Shown piece after piece: positions 58,990 through 64,000 of a stretch of 64,000 nucleotides of DNA. The notes under the pieces were generated by a model that was not told the origin of the DNA, made no database searches, and saw only the letters and a list, made by a program, of their open reading frames with translations. The first letter of the stretch is position 1, and every line of letters starts with the position of its first letter. The translations under genes and the position numbers were made by a program. Source of the DNA: Piezodorus guildinii (taxonomy: Eukaryota; Arthropoda; Insecta; Hemiptera; Pentatomidae); contig CM041295.1 in NCBI GenBank assembly GCA_023052935.1, positions 162,488,366-162,552,365 of the forward strand. Direction: 5' to 3'.

Positions 58990-60350
58990 GGTCTAAAATG
59001 ATCTAGTTCTGTTTTTGGAATAGATGGGGAGAAGTAATAACGTAATTCCCATAACATTATGTATAATATGGACAAATATATCACGGTACCTATAATACCT
59101 ACAGACATCTATCAGATCTCGAATTGATGCTTATTAAATTTCCATTAATGTATATTGTAATGAGTATTTTCGTATAATGAGTGGTTTCGGTGATATTTAC
59201 CTTCAAACGTTAATACGTTAAAAAGAATTATCGTATTTAGAACACAATACATTATATGGACAAAGAAATCTTGGTATCTATATGATCTACAGACGTCAAT
59301 CACTTCTTATCTTAAAGCTTATTAGAAGCTTGTTTATTTTTATTATTTTGAGTAGTTTAGTCAAATGAACGGTTTCTATGATATCGGGCTGAAGACTGTT
59401 AAAAGTCGATCAATTCCTCTGCTTAAGACACAATGCATCATATAGACAAAGATATCTCGGTACCTGCAAGACCTACAGATATCTATTAGCTTTCAAATTG
59501 ACGCTTATTAAATTTCGATTGATGTATATCGTTATGAGTATTTTCGTATAATACGCGTTTATTGTAATATTTACCTTCATGATGCTGAAATGAGGTCAAT
59601 TCCTGTATTTCGGACCGAATGCATTCAATGGACAAAGAAATCTCGGTAACTATAAGACCTACAGGCGTCTATCACCTCTTATATTAAAGCTTCTTAGAAG
59701 CTAGTTAATTTTTAATATTACGAATATTTTGGTAAAATGAGCGGTTCCTATGATATCGGGCTGAAGAGTGTTGAAAGCAGACCAATTCCTCTGTTTAAGA
59801 CACAGTGCATTATATAGACCAAGATATCTCGGTACCTGCAAGACCTAGAGACATCTATCAGCTTTCAAATTGACGCTCATTCAATGTCCATTAATGTATA
59901 TCGTAATGAGTATTATTCCATGATAGGTGCTTTCTGTGATAACGTTAAAATTGGGCCTATTCTCGTATTTAGGGCACTATCTATTATAAGGAAAAATATA
60001 TCTTGATACCCATAAGACCTACAGGCGTATATCACCTCTTATATTAAAGCTTGTTAGATGCTTGTTAATTTGTATTATTATTAGTACTTGTAAAATAAGC
60101 GGTTTCGACGATATTAACTTGATGAAGTTAAATTTCGGTCGTCTCTCGTATTACGGACACAATGTATTATATCGAAAAAGTTAGATCGATACCTAAAAGA
60201 CCTATAGACGTCTCTTAGGTCTAAAATGTAACCTTATTATATAAATGTTAATATATGTTCTTATTATTTTTTTGGTAAAATGTTCGGTTCCGATCATTTT
60301 GGGCTGAATAATGTTTAAAGCCGATCAATTCCTGCGTTCGAGAATGGACA
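58990..60350 (+). repeat. Left inner array, about 7 diverged units of about 185 bp
   Basis: The motif around ggacaaagatatctcggtac recurs near 59069, 59258, 59444, 59630, 59814, 59989 and 60171. Units contain gcttattaaatttc, taatgtatatcgtaatgagt, atttaccttca, tcaattcctctgtttaagac and a cgcctatca-type element. Divergence between units is much larger than between the two palindrome arms. Confidence 0.88.
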
Positions 60351-60403
60351 AAGTGAATGAAGATTTTTTATTTAAGAACCACATTATGAAAAGTAAAATC
60401 AGC

Positions 60404-60548
60404 TTTTATTAAGGTCAAAGGCAAATGTAGGCTTAATAGGTTCGCCTAAGTTAAACAGACAGTGTCCTAAATTCTAGAATGACCGCTTTTTTTTTTAATT
60501 TATATTATAAAGGGCCAAAATCATAGAAACAACGCGTACTCAAAAATA
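60404..60548. other. Palindrome loop (unique spacer)
   Basis: This is the 145 bp between the arms, with a T10 run near 60488. It contains no open frame and has no match elsewhere in the window. Confidence 0.85.
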
Positions 60549-62285
60549 CTGATTTTACTTCTCATAATGTGGTTCTTAAATAAAAAATCTTCATTCACTT
60601 CGTCCATTCTCGAACGCAGGAATTGATCGGCTTTGAACATTATTCAGCCCAAAATGATGGGAACCGAACATTTTACCAAAAAAATAATAAGAACATATAT
60701 TAACATTAATCTAATAAGGTTACATTTTAGACCTAAGAGACGTCTATAGGTCTTTTAGGTATCGATATAAGTTTTTCGATATAATACATTGTGTCCGTGA
60801 TACGAGAGACGACCGAAATTTAACTTCATCAAGTTAATATCACAGAATCATCCCATGGTACAGGAATACTTATTATAGTATACATTAATGGACATTGAAT
60901 AAGCGTCAATTTGAAAGCTGATAGATGTTTCTAGCTCTTGCAGGTATCGAGATATCTTGGGCTATATGATGCACTGTGTCTTAAACAGAGTAATTGGTCT
61001 GCTTTTAACAGTCTTCAGCCCGATTTCATAGAAACCGCTCATTTTACCAAAATATTCGTAATAATACAAATTAACAAGCTTCTAATAAGCTTTAATATAA
61101 GAGGTGATAGACGCCTGTAGGTCTTATGGGTATCAAGATATATTTTTCCTTATAATAGATTGTGCCCTAAATACGAGAATAGGCCCAATTTTAACGTTAT
61201 CACAGAAACCACCTATCATGGAATAATACTCATTACTATATACATTAATGGATATTGAATAAGTGTCAATTTGAAAGCAGATAGATGTCTCTAGGTCTTG
61301 CAGGTACCGAGATATCTTGGTCTATATAATGCACTATGTCTTAAACAGTGGAATTGATCTACTTTTAACAGTACTCAGACCGATATCATAGGAACCGCTC
61401 ATTTTACCAAAATATTCGTAATATTAAAAATTAACTAGCTTCTAAGAAGCTTTAATATAAGAGGTGATAGACGCCTGTAGGTCTTATAGTTACCGAGATT
61501 TCTTTGTCCATTGAATGCATTCGGTCCGAAATACAGGAATTGACCTCATTTCAGCATCATGAAGGTAAATATTACAATAAACGCGTATTATACGAAAATA
61601 CTCATAACGATATACATCAATCGAAATTTAATAAGCGTCAATTTGAAAGCTAATAGATATCTGTAGGTCTTGCAGGTACCGAGATATCTTTGTCTATATG
61701 ATGCATTGTGTCTTAAGCAGAGGAATTGATCGACTTTTAACAGTCTTCAGCCCGATATCATAGAAACCGTTCATTTGACTAAACTACTCAAAATAATAAA
61801 AATAAACAAGCTTCTAATAAGCTTTAAGATAAGAAGTGATTGACGTCTGTAGATCATATAGATACCAAGATTTCTTTGTCCATATAATGTATTGTGTTCT
61901 AAATACGATAATTCTTTTTAACGTATTAACGTTTGAAGGTAAATATCACCGAAACCACTCATTATACGAAAATACTCATTACAATATACATTAATGGAAA
62001 TTTAATAAGCATCAATTCGAGATCTGATAGATGTCTGTAGGTATTATAGGTACCGTGATATATTTGTCCATATTATACATAATGTTATAGGAATTACGTT
62101 ATTACTTCTCCCCATCTATTCCAAAAACAGAACTAGATCATTTTAGACCTTTTCCCTTCGGATCCGCCACCATAAACACACATTGGTTCCTAGAAATCAC
62201 GAATTTCAATTTCATCTATGCTAATATCAAACCCCGTATCTAACAAAATAACGATTAAAAAAGTCTCAATGCTTACTGTTTGGTT
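60549..62285 (-). repeat. Right inner array, inverted, with about one extra unit
   Basis: The reverse complement of the left inner array is about 1.74 kb long against about 1.53 kb on the left. Near 60838-60900 the order departs from the left arm (a segment with catcccatggtacagg enters), consistent with gain or loss of one unit. Unique bases 62155-62285 match 58866-58990 almost perfectly. Confidence 0.88.
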
Positions 62286-64000
62286 CTTGTCTGCCACATG
62301 ATTCCGACCACCTAGGATGGGCAGACAAAATTTTTTTGTTATAGGTGAAGATCTAGTTTCAGATAAGAAAGGAAAAAAGCGTCTTCTAATAATTCAAAAT
62401 TTAGGGTTTTAACCTATTGCGTGGTTTTGCATCATGTCTGCCAGTTGAATCCGACCACCTACGATGGGCAGACAAAGATTTTTTGCATCAGGTATAGACC
62501 TAGTTTGATATTAGAAAAGAAAGAAACGTCTTCAAATAATAGAAAATTTTGGTCCTTAAAGTGTGTTTTTTTATTTTGTCTGCTAGTTGAACCCGACCTC
62601 CTACGATGGGCAGACAAAGTTTATTATGATCAGGTGAAGTCTAAGTTTGGTATCAGAAAAGAAAGAAACGTCTTCAAATAATACAAAATTTTGGTCCTTA
62701 AAGTGTGTTTTTTGATTTTGTCTGCTAGTTGAACCCGACCACCTACGATGGGCAGACAAAGTTTTTTTTGGTCAGGCAAAGACCTAGTTTCATATTAGAA
62801 AAGAAAGAAACGTCTTCAAATAATTACAAAATTTTGGTCCTTAAAGCGTGTTTTTTGATTTTGTCTGCTAGTTGAACCCGACCACCTATGATGGGCAGAC
62901 AAAGTTTTTTCGTATCAGGCGAAGACCTAGTTTCATATTAGAAAAGAAAGAAACGTCTTCAAATGATACGAAATTTCGGTCCTTAAAGCGTGTTTTTGGA
63001 TTTTGTCTGCTCTGCTAATCCGACCACTTATGATGGGCAGACAAGGTTATTTCGTATCAGGCGAAGGCCTAGTTTCATATTAGAAAAGAAAGAAACGTCT
63101 TCAAATGATACGAAATTTCGGTCCTTAAAGCGTGTTTTTGGATTTTGTCTGCTCTGCTAATCCGACCACCTACGATGGGCAGACAAAGTTTTTTTGTATC
63201 AGGTAAAGACCTAGTTTTATATTGGAAAAGAAAGAAACGTCTTCAAATAATACAAAATTTTGGTTCTTAGAGCGTGCTTTTTGAATCATGTCTGCCGGAT
63301 GAACCCGACCACCTAGAATGGGCAGACAAAGTTTATTATGATCAGGTGAAGTCTAAGTTTGGTATCAGAAAAGAAAGAAACGTCTTCAAATAATACAAAA
63401 TTTTGGTCCTTAAAGTGTGTTTTTTGATTTTTTCTGCTAGGATGAACCCGACCACCTACGATGGGCAGACAAAGTTTTTATGTATCAGGCGAAGATCTAG
63501 TTTGTATTCAGAAAAGAAAGAAACGTCTTCAAATAATACGAAATTTTGGTCCTTAAAGGTGTTTTTGATTTTGTCTGCTAGCTGAACCGACCACTTAGAT
63601 GGGCAGACAAAGTTTTTTCGTATCAGGCGAAGACCTAGTTTCATATTAGAAATGAAAGAAACGTCTTCAAATGATACGAAATTTCGGTCCTTAAAGCGTG
63701 TTTTTGGATTTTGTCTGCTCTGCTAATCCGACCACCTACGATGGGCAGACAAAGTTTTTTTGTATCAGGTAAAGACCTAGTTTTATATTAGAAAAGAAAG
63801 AAACGTCTTCAAATAATACAAAATTTTGGTTCTTAGAGCGTGCTTTTTGAATCATGTCTGCCGGATGAACCCGACCACCTAGAATGGGCAGACAATTTTT
63901 TTTTGTATCAGGTAAAGACCTAGTTTTATATTGGAAAAGAAAGAAACGTCTTCAAATAATACAAAATTTTGGTTCTTAGAGCGTGCTTTTTGAATCATGT
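62286..64000 (-). repeat. Right outer array, inverted, continuing past the window
   Basis: At least 12 units of about 143 bp in reverse orientation to the left array. Variants seen on the left (agcagagcagacaaaatcc) reappear here as tttgtctgctctgctaatcc. The last bases match the left arm near 57418, so about 0.25-0.3 kb of this arm should lie beyond base 64000. Confidence 0.9.

Larger units (their letters stand above)
57133..64000. repeat. Giant palindrome (foldback-like) with two nested tandem arrays per arm
   Basis: The left arm, 57133-60403, is inverted relative to the right arm, which runs from 60549 past the end of the window. The centre is near 60476 with a 145-bp loop (60404-60548). 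Going outward, each arm has a short unique segment, about 185-bp repeats, a unique segment of about 130 bp (58860-58990 and 62155-62285), then about 143-bp repeats. Parts are identical (58458-58718 equals the reverse complement of 62421-62681). Other parts differ by single bases and by about one 185-bp unit. The left end (near tatagtccaggagccgag) is placed by homology with 34845. No protein is encoded. Confidence 0.9.

Noticed and set aside
62421..62681. 86-codon ORF, identical to the one at 58458-58718
   Set aside because: It is an open frame across the 143-bp tandem repeats. Identity follows from the palindrome, not from protein conservation.
57238..64000. CRISPR array or virus-like integrated repeats
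   Set aside because: Units are about 143 bp without spacers, and the context is a eukaryotic transposon-rich region.
57133..64000. Palindrome as a pure hairpin sequencing artefact
   Set aside because: The arms differ by substitutions and by about one 185-bp unit, and a related copy lies at 34390-34845. Long-read confirmation would still be needed to exclude misassembly.

Overview
This looks like a nuclear genome window from an arthropod, most likely an insect. It is AT-rich and intron-scale sparse, full of homopolymer and AT microsatellite runs, and carries non-LTR retrotransposon clades that commonly occur together in arthropods (Jockey-like, I/LOA-like with RNase H, CR1-like, R2-like with a restriction-like endonuclease, and an RTE-type tail). 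tRNA-derived SINE-like elements and DNA-transposon derivatives are also present. I found no convincing intact host gene. Nearly everything recognisable is a transposable element or its wreckage. Clade names are by-eye assignments from motifs; no database search was possible.

Layout. 1-10028: a broken Jockey-like copy (1-2146), a CR1-like 3' fragment, then a three-level nest. The nest is a Jockey-like copy (2702-10020, flanked by gttgaagt) split by an I/LOA-like element on the minus strand (2792-8407, flanked by ctttacaatac), which is itself split by a 347-bp poly(A)-tailed insertion (5427-5773, flanked by aattgtaga). 10-15 kb: a decayed fragment of an unnamed protein family, copies of an unclassified AT-rich dispersed repeat (called DR1 here), and a second Jockey subfamily whose RT runs abruptly into the RNase H tail of another clade. 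15.8-16.2 kb: a MITE-like element. 16.2-19.6 kb: an R2-like element whose N-terminal region contains, before the C2H2 finger, a segment resembling the N-terminal domain of kinesin-13 proteins. It is followed by about 1.1 kb of AT-rich degenerate tandem repeat.

20-40 kb is mostly AT-rich non-coding DNA with Jockey 3' fragments. It also holds a 2.0-kb hAT-like foldback element built of inverted minisatellites (26379-28380, 8-bp TSD), a tRNA-derived SINE with a 12-bp TSD (31215-31520), a small 53-bp-arm hairpin, and several DR1 copies. 40.8-46.2 kb holds a nearly full-length 5.0-kb Jockey-like element (40938-45945, minus, 11-bp TSD) sitting inside a roughly 0.38-kb MITE with 29-bp inverted termini. 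Its ORF1 and ORF2 overlap as ATGA, and its 5' UTR contains a tRNA-like A-box/B-box pair followed by a T run. 46-57 kb holds CR1, RTE, DR1, Jockey and SINE fragments.

57.1-64.0 kb is a giant palindrome centred near 60476 with a 145-bp loop. Each arm carries an inner array of about 185-bp repeats and an outer array of about 143-bp repeats, and each 143-bp unit has its own short hairpin. The arms are near-identical in places but differ by single bases and by roughly one repeat unit. The right arm runs off the window. A compact relative of this structure lies at 34390-34845.

The strongest candidates for something undescribed are the palindrome family with its compact relative, and the R2-like element with the kinesin-13-like segment. 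DR1 and the tRNA-like sequence in the Jockey 5' UTR are next.
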